NCBI GenBank assembly: GCA_004556455.1
Contig: SFGY01000003.1
Coordinates: forward strand, 1 to 64,000
Length of the DNA: 64,000 bases
From: Clostridiales bacterium
GTDB lineage: Bacteria > Bacillota > Clostridia > Saccharofermentanales > DTU023
Direction: 5' to 3'
Made by a program: the position numbers and the translations under genes
Shown: positions 16,583 to 23,433 of the stretch, one piece after another
Layout: each line of letters starts with the position of its first letter
How positions within the stretch are numbered: position 1 is the stretch's first letter
The notes under the pieces: model-generated
Database searches by the model: none
Seen by the model: the letters and a program-made list of their open reading frames with translations, nothing else
What the model was told of the DNA's origin: nothing

Positions 16583-19120
16583 ATGGAAGTTCTGGCCCCT
16601 GTGGGCAGCAAAGAAGGCTTTCAGGCTGTCCTGAAACAAAAGCCGGACGTCATTTATCTCGGGGCAGGCGATATGAACGCCCGCTCTTCGGAAGCTCAGC
16701 TCTCCCTGGAAGATCTGCCTCAGCTGGTCGCAGATGCCCGTAAGCAGGGCGTCAAAATCTATTTCACACTGAATATCCTCGTGAAGGACAGCGAGTTTGC
16801 ACGTGCGCTGGAAATTGCCGATCTCGCAAGGCAGGCCGGTGTGTCCGCTTTTATCGTTCAGGACAAGGGTCTGATGCGCCTTTTACATGAGCATTTCCCG
16901 GATATCGTGCTCCACGCGAGTACCCAGTGCAGTGTGGGGACACGCGAGCAGATACGTGAACTTCTGGCCCTCCATGTCCGCCGCGTTGTACTGGCCCGCG
17001 AGTTGAGTCTGGAAGAAATCCGCGATTTGAGTGACTATGCCCATGCCCTGGGCATAGAGGTCGAGGTTTTTACCCACGGAGCCACCTGTATGTCCGTCTC
17101 CGGTCAATGCCATATGAGCTTCTGCATTGGCGGTCGCAGCGCTAACCGTGGCAGCTGCGCACAGCCCTGTCGCAAAAGCTACAGCTTGCTGCGGGATGGC
17201 AAGGTCGTGCGGGAGCGTGCTGCCTGGCTTTCGCCGAAGGATCTGAGTTATTTCCCCTATTTAAAAGAGCTGGCCGAAATTCCCGTCGACGCGCTGAAAA
17301 TTGAAGGCCGACTGCGCAGTAGCGAGTATCAGGCCCAGGTCACCGCGATTATAAAAACAGCCCTGGAGGAAATCGCCCAGGGTCTGCCTGATCAAGATAT
17401 TTTCACCCGCGATCGGCAGCGCAATCTGGAAATTGCCTTTAACCGCGGCGGCTCCTTTCAGACCGCCTTTCTGAAAAAGCAGCGCTCCGCTGATTTTTTA
17501 AGCCCTGAAAGAGTGAACCACTGGGGCTATTTTTTAGGAGAAGTCTGTCGCATCAAAGCCCCGCAGGGCGTTTTGCTCTACAGCCCGCATGAAAATGCTT
17601 ACCTGCCCTCAGCGGGTAGCCAGATCAGCCTGAAAAACGAAGCCGGCAAAACCGTTGCCAGCGCTCCGGTTGGCGTGGTTCAGCGAAGCAGCGCGGTTCC
17701 AAAAGCAGGAAAATCTCCCGGGGCCGAAATTGAGCTGCGAGGTTTTCATCCCCGCATTCTTGCGTCTCTCCACCTCCCTCTGACAGTCTGGCAGCAGAAG
17801 CAGCCCAATGTTCCCGAAGAGGCCCAGCGCAGGAACGCACGAATGCCGCTCAGCCTCCACCTCAGCAAAAAGGGCAGTGCTTTTATCCTGCAGCTCAAAA
17901 GTTCCGGGAAAGAACTCTCTTTCAGCTCTGAGGAACTGCCCTCAGCACCGGAAGAGACCCCTGGCCCTCTGACACTCTCACGACTGGAAGAGCAGCTAGC
18001 CAAGCTGGGCGACAGCCCCTACGTGCTGAGCCATTTCAGCACAGATTTATCGCCGGAAGAGGCTCCGCACTGGCGCATTTCTGCGATCAACGCTTTTCGC
18101 CGGGCAGCGCTGGAGAAATTTCTGCAAGTGCCGGAAACTCCCTTAGATACTTCAAACGACACGCTGCATGCGTCGGGAAAAACACTTGCCATGCCCGCTT
18201 TTGGAGTTGAAACGATGCAAAGGTTCCTGACTTCTTCGGAGCAAACTTTACAAAGGTCTGAAAGCACACCGAAAGCTCCGGCCGACACGCCGCAGGACCC
18301 GGGAATAGCGCCAGAAGAAAGCCTGAAAGTTCCCGGAGTTCATTTCCCTGCAGCATCGCTCAGCTTTTCGCCTGCCAAAACCCACCCCACCCCCATTAAG
18401 CGCATCCTCAACCTCCCCAATTACCAGGCAGGAGCTTCCCTCCAAGGTCTTTCCGGGAAAGAAGGTGAGCTCATCGTTCTGCCTCTGGAAGAGCTTTATC
18501 TTTGTGCAGGAAACCCTGAGACAGGTGGACTGAAAAAGCTCTGGAAGGATCTGGGAAATGCCCGCCTGGGCGCCTATCTGAACCCCCTGGGAGCCTGGTC
18601 CTGCCCCGGCAGTCCTGAGGAGGCGATCAGCGCTCTGACCGGGCAGGGCTTAACCGCTCTTGTCAGTTCAACGAGCGGCATGGCAGAGTTAAAAGAAGAA
18701 CTGGGGCTGGATCTGGATCTATTTCTCTGGCAGGGCGGACAGGTCACCAACAGCAAAAGCTACGCTTACTTTGCCGAGCGCGGCTATCGCGGCGTCATGC
18801 TTTCACCGGAACTCACGCTCCAGGAGCAAAGCAACTTAGCCGAGCGCTTCCAGGATTCCCCGACACAGCCGATCATCCTTTGCCAGGGCCCTTTGGAGGC
18901 CATGTTCACTCGCTTCTGCCCCATCGGCTTTTCTCAGGCCTGCGGCCTCTGCCGCAAAGGCGCAAGTTATCAGCTGCAAGACGAAGAGGGACGCCATTTC
19001 CCTCTGACGCCCAAGCTCAACGCCGACTGTTCCCTGCAGATCTGGGATAGTCGATCACTCCTGCAACAGCCCTCCTTCGACTGCATCCGCGCGTATACTT
19101 TTTTAAAGGATGCGAGATAA
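16583..19120 (+). CDS. U32-family protein (RlhA/YhbU-like, with DUF3656-type C-terminus)
   Basis: 845 residues. The N-terminal MEVLAPVGSKEGFQAVL, DVIYLGAGDMNARSS and the cysteine-rich HGATCMSVSGQCHMS...GGRSANRGSCAQPCR are the peptidase U32 signature, whose cysteines bind an iron-sulfur cluster in relatives. Members of this long subgroup hydroxylate 23S rRNA (RlhA, C2501) in E. coli; others are annotated as collagenases. Two further cysteine groups (FCPIGFSQACGLC) occur near the C-terminus. An unusual Ser/Thr/Pro-rich stretch at about residues 515-610 looks disordered and is probably an insert. The start follows AAAGGAGAAGAGAAC. Confidence 0.85.
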   Translation: MEVLAPVGSKEGFQAVLKQKPDVIYLGAGDMNARSSEAQLSLEDLPQLVADARKQGVKIYFTLNILVKDSEFARALEIADLARQAGVSAFIVQDKGLMRLLHEHFPDIVLHASTQCSVGTREQIRELLALHVRRVVLARELSLEEIRDLSDYAHALGIEVEVFTHGATCMSVSGQCHMSFCIGGRSANRGSCAQPCRKSYSLLRDGKVVRERAAWLSPKDLSYFPYLKELAEIPVDALKIEGRLRSSEYQAQVTAIIKTALEEIAQGLPDQDIFTRDRQRNLEIAFNRGGSFQTAFLKKQRSADFLSPERVNHWGYFLGEVCRIKAPQGVLLYSPHENAYLPSAGSQISLKNEAGKTVASAPVGVVQRSSAVPKAGKSPGAEIELRGFHPRILASLHLPLTVWQQKQPNVPEEAQRRNARMPLSLHLSKKGSAFILQLKSSGKELSFSSEELPSAPEETPGPLTLSRLEEQLAKLGDSPYVLSHFSTDLSPEEAPHWRISAINAFRRAALEKFLQVPETPLDTSNDTLHASGKTLAMPAFGVETMQRFLTSSEQTLQRSESTPKAPADTPQDPGIAPEESLKVPGVHFPAASLSFSPAKTHPTPIKRILNLPNYQAGASLQGLSGKEGELIVLPLEELYLCAGNPETGGLKKLWKDLGNARLGAYLNPLGAWSCPGSPEEAISALTGQGLTALVSSTSGMAELKEELGLDLDLFLWQGGQVTNSKSYAYFAERGYRGVMLSPELTLQEQSNLAERFQDSPTQPIILCQGPLEAMFTRFCPIGFSQACGLCRKGASYQLQDEEGRHFPLTPKLNADCSLQIWDSRSLLQQPSFDCIRAYTFLKDAR

Positions 19121-19817
19121 TGATGTGAGTATGAAAATATCCAAGCAAGTTTTTTTAAATCGGCAAATGTCCGAGTCCTTTTTAACTGCCGCCCTGCTCT
19201 CTTTTTCCGGCGGCCTCCAGGACGCTTACACCTACGTCGCCCGGGGGAAAGTCTTTGCGAATGCTCAAACCGGAAACATCGTCCTTTTGAGCAAAAACCT
19301 CTTCGAGGGAAAACCTGAAGCCGTTCTTCGTTATTTCGTTCCGATTACTTTTTTTGCCATGGGTGTCGCTACAGCAGAATTTTTGCGTTACAAGTTCAAA
19401 AATGCCCAAATGCTGCATTGGAGGCAGGGTGTTTTAGCGATTGAAATTTTATTGCTTTTTTTGGTCGGATTTTTCCCTGCACAGCTGAATCTTCTGGCTA
19501 ACGCTCTGGTTTCTTTTTCCTGCGCCATGCAGGTTCAGGCTTTCCGCAAGGTCAACTCCTACCAATATGCCAGCACCATGTGCATTGGAAATCTGAGGAG
19601 CGGTGTCGAGGCTTTTGTCCATTACAAAAACTCCCGCAAAAAAAGACTCCTTCATCGTTCCCTCCATTATTTTGGAGTCATCTTTGCTTTTGCTATGGGA
19701 GCAGGCACGGGAAGCATTCTGGTCCCTCTCTGGGGAATGCAGACTTTGTGGGTTTCCTGCGTCCTTCTCTTCATCATCCTTTTACTCATGTTTATTCCGG
19801 CTCCGGAACAGCGTTGA
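19110..19817 (+). CDS. DUF1275 (YoaK-type) membrane protein
   Basis: 235 residues with six or so membrane segments. The FSGGLQDAYTYVARGKVFANAQTGNIVLLSKNL stretch is the DUF1275 signature, and NSYQYASTMCIGNLRSG continues it. Function in the family is unknown. The ATG at 19110 overlaps the end of the U32 gene; a second ATG at 19131 gives MKISKQ and may be the true start, as neither has a strong ribosome-binding site. Overlap suggests co-transcription with the U32 gene. Confidence 0.8.
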   Translation: MRDNDVSMKISKQVFLNRQMSESFLTAALLSFSGGLQDAYTYVARGKVFANAQTGNIVLLSKNLFEGKPEAVLRYFVPITFFAMGVATAEFLRYKFKNAQMLHWRQGVLAIEILLLFLVGFFPAQLNLLANALVSFSCAMQVQAFRKVNSYQYASTMCIGNLRSGVEAFVHYKNSRKKRLLHRSLHYFGVIFAFAMGAGTGSILVPLWGMQTLWVSCVLLFIILLLMFIPAPEQR

Positions 19818-19824
19818 GGGGAAG

Positions 19825-19841
19825 CTCCTGCTCTGCAGGAG
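19825..19841 (+). terminator. Possible terminator between convergent genes
   Basis: A CTCCTGC/GCAGGAG stem, followed by TTCATCGTTTTT on the plus strand just after the DUF1275 stop. Confidence 0.4.
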
Positions 19842-19896
19842 TTCATCGTTTTTGAAACGTCCTACTTCTGCCTGAATCAAAGGGGCGTCTGGTCAT

Positions 19897-20871
19897 TCAG
19901 CCTTTCTCCTCGTCAACCTTCATCAGACAAAGTGTCAGCGTCCCTGTCGCAAGTAAAATCGACAGCAGAGCATACAGAGGGCGGCTCTGCAGGATTTCGA
20001 GCTTCCAGAGAGCCGCAAGACAGTAGCCGTAAAGCGCCGCCCAAAAGCTAAAAAGAACCCAATCCTTCTTTCCTCTGAAACTTATTTTTTCTCTCTTGTG
20101 ATACAGCTGGCTGAGCAGGTCCACGAGAATGAGAATCCAGATCAGAATAAAGGAAAGGCAGCTGAACCATTCGTCGCTAATTCCATCCAGGAGAAGGGCA
20201 AGTGAGCTGGCCACAGCGACAAAGGCAACACCGGCCAGGCCTATCAGGAGTGCTGCCAGGAGATTTCGGCTTACTGAGCTTACGGACTGCGCCCGTCTCT
20301 TCTGATCGCTTACAGGCTTCTCATCTGCCTTTTGCAATCTCGCAGACTTCTCCTGTTTTTCCTGATATTTCAAGGTAAAATACGCTATCGCGGGCGTTTC
20401 AAAAAGATATCCAAGGAAGTTGACCCAGATGACACTCATCAACATATGGTGGTTGATCTCAAGGGTAATGGGCCTTCCCTCCCAAATCCAAAACCCCCCG
20501 TCCAGGCGAATGGCGGCGACGTCCAGCAGAAGATCCATGGAGACGACCAGCCAGCCTGTTAATAGAGCACGCTTAAAGGGATCCGCTGCGAATTTTTTGG
20601 ACAATCTTAACGCACAGACCGTCACTCCGCCCCACATTAAGCCGCCGAAAAAAGGAAATTGATAAGGTACGGTTCCTATGATGAAATAGTATTTTTCGCT
20701 GTAGTGGTAAATCCACGTCAGGCGGACAGCTAAGAGTTCAAGCATAAAGCCGGCAAGGGCAGCGGAAAAAAACAAATAGAGTTCCTGCCAGTTTTTTCTT
20801 TTAACGATATCGGCCAGAAGAAAGAAGGTGATGACATAGCAGATCAGCTCAAAAGCGTTGATCCAGTTCAT
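19897..20871 (-). CDS. Polytopic membrane protein, possibly carotenoid-biosynthesis (CruF/DUF422)-like
   Basis: 324 residues, about nine membrane segments. The segment GWLVVSMDLLLDVAAIRLDGGFWIWEG resembles the D-x3-D-P-V-A...W-x-W motif of the CruF/DUF422 group, and the following histidine pair (EINHHMLMSVIWVNFLGYLFETP) fits the same pattern. There are no pigment genes nearby, so a carotenoid role is doubtful, and I do not assign a function. A charged, cytoplasmic linker (KYQEKQEKSARLQKADEKPVS) splits the helices into two groups. Confidence 0.55.
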   Translation of the reverse strand: MNWINAFELICYVITFFLLADIVKRKNWQELYLFFSAALAGFMLELLAVRLTWIYHYSEKYYFIIGTVPYQFPFFGGLMWGGVTVCALRLSKKFAADPFKRALLTGWLVVSMDLLLDVAAIRLDGGFWIWEGRPITLEINHHMLMSVIWVNFLGYLFETPAIAYFTLKYQEKQEKSARLQKADEKPVSDQKRRAQSVSSVSRNLLAALLIGLAGVAFVAVASSLALLLDGISDEWFSCLSFILIWILILVDLLSQLYHKREKISFRGKKDWVLFSFWAALYGYCLAALWKLEILQSRPLYALLSILLATGTLTLCLMKVDEEKG

Positions 20872-20969
20872 TGTTATAAATCTCCATTTCAGAAACAGCG
20901 TAATGGACGGACGATTTGCAGCCAGATTGTTTCGTCCAGGCGCGGCTTATAAGGCGTCGTGTTCGGTGC

Positions 20970-21809
20970 TCAGGCCAGTGATATTTTCCGGTCCGTGATG
21001 TAAATGGTGATCACCCAGGCGATGACAGTGATGAAAGCCCAGAACAGGGTCATGGGCAGAGCATCAATCAGAACCATGTATATACCCTCAGACAGGTTTC
21101 CCGACTGAATTTGTCCCTGGGCGAAGTCTCCCCAGGCAAGGGAAAAATCTTTGTCGTATAACGAGGAAAAATTCAGACTGCGCATAATCCATTTTCCGAT
21201 CTGATCGACGGCAAGCTGGCTGATAAAAAAGACCAGAAAGGGACCGCCCTGCTTTAACTTTTTGAAGCAGCCCATTGAGCCAACGCTGATAGACATGGCG
21301 ATAAGAGCATGCATCACGAGCAGGCCGAGCAGAATGTTCAGGAGAAAGAGGCCGGTATTCCGGGGAATAAAGATCGTGCTCAGAACTGCTCTGATTCTGG
21401 AAAAAAAGAGGCTGAATCCGCTTTCCGCCAGCTTCATGCGAAAAAGGAGGGATAAAATAACAACAGCCTGCAGAATGAGCGACAGCATGGTGATCAGGGC
21501 ATAGGCCAGATAATAGAGGGCACGGGCCGTCGTGAAGGCGAAGCCGGTCGCCGGAAGGGAACGGTAAAAGTAGGCTCGTTTTCCTTCCATATTGTGATAG
21601 TCCCCTCCTATGGTATTGAAGAAGATGGCAATGTGGACGGCAAAAAGACCAAGCAAGGCCAGCACGGTCACGACACCTGCCACCTGACTGTCCCTGAAAA
21701 AGCCTCCCATGATGAAAGGCAGGAAGATAAGAATCCAGCTGGACAGGATGCACCAGCCGATAGGGCTGATCACTTCCAGAAACATCCGTTTAAAAAGTTT
21801 GCTGATCAT
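20970..21809 (-). CDS. ABC transporter permease (YtrC/D-like, ABC-2 type)
   Basis: 279 residues with six to seven membrane helices, including VISPIGWCILSSWILIFLPFIMGG at the N-terminus. Third gene of a GntR-ATPase-permease operon; its ATG overlaps the ATPase stop (ATGA). Such YtrA-type operons in Firmicutes often respond to cell-envelope stress or export small molecules. Substrate not known. Confidence 0.75.
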   Translation of the reverse strand: MISKLFKRMFLEVISPIGWCILSSWILIFLPFIMGGFFRDSQVAGVVTVLALLGLFAVHIAIFFNTIGGDYHNMEGKRAYFYRSLPATGFAFTTARALYYLAYALITMLSLILQAVVILSLLFRMKLAESGFSLFFSRIRAVLSTIFIPRNTGLFLLNILLGLLVMHALIAMSISVGSMGCFKKLKQGGPFLVFFISQLAVDQIGKWIMRSLNFSSLYDKDFSLAWGDFAQGQIQSGNLSEGIYMVLIDALPMTLFWAFITVIAWVITIYITDRKISLA

Positions 21810-22498
21810 TGAAAAACCTCCTCAAAAAGTTCATGGATCGATTTCCCTTCGCGGGCGCGAATGGCGTCCGCCTGGTCGTGGAGAACAAGATCTCCCTCTT
21901 TGAGAAAGAGGGCATCGTCAATGATCGGCTCAATGTCACGGATCATATGGGTGGAGAGGATCATGAGGGATTGGGGACAGTAGTTTTCAAGAATCATCTG
22001 GAGGATGACCTTGCGGGCCGCCGGATCCACTCCCGAGATGGGCTCATCGAGAAGATAAATCTGAGCATCGCGGGACATGGTCATCACCACTTGGATTTTT
22101 TCCTGCATGCCCTTCGACATCGCTTCCAACTTTTGCCGGGGATCCATCTTGAGGTCTTCCAACATACGTTGGGCTTTATCGGCATTAAAATCGGCAAAAA
22201 AGTCCTGGTAAACCGCGATGGCTTTTTGAGGGGTCCAGGAAAGCGACAGATTCGCTTTATCCGGGAGGCTGGAAGTGATGGCTCTGGAATGAAGGCCTGG
22301 AGCCTGGCCGTCAATCAGCACCTCTCCCTGGTAATTCATATCATAGGCACTCAAGATCCTGAGAAGGGTGGTTTTTCCAGAACCGTTGGGACCCAGAAGC
22401 CCCACGATTCTTCCGGCTTCAAAGCTCAAATCCAGCCCTTTCAGGGCTTGAAAGTTTCCGTAGTTTTTCTTTAAAGCATGAATTTCAATCAGGCTCAT
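21806..22498 (-). CDS. ABC transporter ATP-binding protein (YtrB-like)
   Basis: 230 residues. Walker A LLGPNGSGKTTLL, a degenerate signature loop AMSKGMQEKIQVVM in place of LSGGQ, Walker B IYLLDEPISGVDP and the switch histidine LSTHMIRDIEP. The SKGM variant is characteristic of the YtrB/BcrA-type exporters. Overlaps both neighbours by four bases, so the three genes are translated together. Confidence 0.88.
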   Translation of the reverse strand: MSLIEIHALKKNYGNFQALKGLDLSFEAGRIVGLLGPNGSGKTTLLRILSAYDMNYQGEVLIDGQAPGLHSRAITSSLPDKANLSLSWTPQKAIAVYQDFFADFNADKAQRMLEDLKMDPRQKLEAMSKGMQEKIQVVMTMSRDAQIYLLDEPISGVDPAARKVILQMILENYCPQSLMILSTHMIRDIEPIIDDALFLKEGDLVLHDQADAIRAREGKSIHELFEEVFQ

Positions 22499-23016
22499 TT
22501 ACGTTCTCCTTCTTTATTTTCTGCCTCTGCCTGGCCTCCGGCCTTATCGACCGGGTTTCCCTGTCCGGCCTGGTCAGGCTCCCTGAGCAGACTTGCCTTA
22601 TCAGCTGCGCTTGTCCTCTGAGCCGGGTCTAAATTTTCGACCGAGGTTCGGGCATTCGCTTCCGGCCAGTTTTCTTCGATCAAACGGCTGGTTTCCGGAG
22701 GGCTCAGACCAAGAGCCGCCATGGTTTCAGTGAATTTCCGGGTTTCCCTCAGGGCCAGCTGCTTACGAAGATCCTCGATTTTGCCAGGATCGTCTGTAAC
22801 AAAGCGGCCCGTGGTTCGCTCTGACCGAGCCAGACCCGTAGCTTCAAGCTCCTGCAGGGATTTCTGAACCGTGTTGGGGTTGACGCCAAAATGAAGGGCG
22901 AGTTGACGAACGGAAGGTATTTTTCCGCCAGCCTCCCATTTTCCCTGCACAATGGCGATGAGAAATTTATCCAGAAGCTGTTGATAGATGGGGGCGCCCG
23001 ATGAAAAATCCTGCAT
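22495..23016 (-). CDS. GntR-family regulator, YtrA subgroup, with a long disordered tail
   Basis: A winged helix-turn-helix (APIYQQLLDKF...GGKIPSVRQLALHFGVNPNTVQKSLQELEATGLARSERTTGRFV) followed by the short YtrA dimerisation helices. YtrA proteins are usually about 130 residues; this one has about 173 because of a polar C-terminal tail (TSVENLDPAQ... to KEGERK) that looks disordered. The start at 23016 has AAAGGAG eight bases before it; the upstream ATG at 23040 does not. It should repress its own operon through the tandem repeats at 23056-23079. Confidence 0.88.
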   Translation of the reverse strand: MQDFSSGAPIYQQLLDKFLIAIVQGKWEAGGKIPSVRQLALHFGVNPNTVQKSLQELEATGLARSERTTGRFVTDDPGKIEDLRKQLALRETRKFTETMAALGLSPPETSRLIEENWPEANARTSVENLDPAQRTSAADKASLLREPDQAGQGNPVDKAGGQAEAENKEGERK

Positions 23017-23053
23017 CCTGTGGACTCCTTTCCTGATCACTCCTGCCGGCTGC

Positions 23054-23083
23054 AGTGTATTATTGTATTAGTGTACTAGTCAA
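23054..23083 (-). promoter_or_regulatory. Promoter and tandem 8-bp operator of the YtrA-type operon
   Basis: On the minus strand TTGACT (23078-23083) and TACACT (23054-23059) are 18 bases apart. The spacer and edges are filled by three head-to-tail 8-bp units on the plus strand: TGTATTAT, TGTATTAG, TGTACTAG (23056-23079). A YtrA regulator bound there would block the polymerase. Confidence 0.6.
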
Positions 23084-23151
23084 TTGACACAGCGAGTATA
23101 AAAACAAAATTTATCTCTGTCAAGCCTTGATTTGTTAAATCTTTTTTCTCC

Positions 23152-23180
23152 TTGACACACCACCACATGTGCGCTATTTT
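23152..23180 (+). promoter_or_regulatory. Promoter of nrdDG
   Basis: TTGACA (23152-23157), 17-base spacer, TATTTT (23175-23180). The predicted start near 23187 gives a leader of about 247 bases containing the riboswitch. Confidence 0.6.
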
Positions 23181-23189
23181 CTTATAGAA

Positions 23190-23205
23190 ACACAAGATAT
23201 TGTGC
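23190..23205 (+). promoter_or_regulatory. NrdR box-like site at the nrdD start region
   Basis: ACACAAGATATTGTGC matches the NrdR box consensus ACACWATATATWGTGT at 14 of 16 positions. A weaker half-conserved copy (ACAC-N8-TGTGC, 23157-23172) lies 33 bases upstream, near the paired spacing typical of NrdR operators. NrdR itself is not in the window. Confidence 0.6.
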
Positions 23206-23207
23206 TT

Positions 23208-23346
23208 TCAAGGTGTTCGCGCTTAATGAGGAAGCAGGTGCAAAACCTGCGCGGTCCCGCCGCTGTAACGCTTATCGATTTTCGCAGAACCACTGGATTT
23301 TCCGGGAAGGGCGAAATAGGAGCGAAGCCAGAAGACTCGCCTTGAA
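23208..23346 (+). ncRNA. Cobalamin riboswitch of nrdDG
   Basis: P1 is TTCAAGG (23208-23214) with CCTTGAA (23340-23346). Between them are AATGAGGAAGCAGG, GTGCAAAACCTGC, GCGGTCCCGCCGCTGT and the B12 box AAGCCAGAAGACTCGCC (23325-23341), the order of the cobalamin aptamer. It would lower expression of the B12-independent reductase when cobalamin is present. Confidence 0.95.
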
Positions 23347-23404
23347 GGACCCCGTGCCACGGAGCATGGCGGGAGCGGGTGAACGGCTGTACAGCCGTTT
23401 TACG

Positions 23405-23433
23405 CTCTCTTTCTCGAGAAAGGGAGTTTTTTT
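23405..23433 (+). terminator. Terminator/SD-sequestering hairpin directly before nrdD
   Basis: CTCTCTTTCTCGAGAAAGGGAG (22 bases, near-perfect palindrome) is followed by seven T and then the nrdD ATG. The only good Shine-Dalgarno sequence, AAAGGGAG, forms the right arm of the stem. The hairpin can thus end transcription and also hide the ribosome site. A separate perfect palindrome AACGGCTGTACAGCCGTT lies at 23382-23399. Confidence 0.8.
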
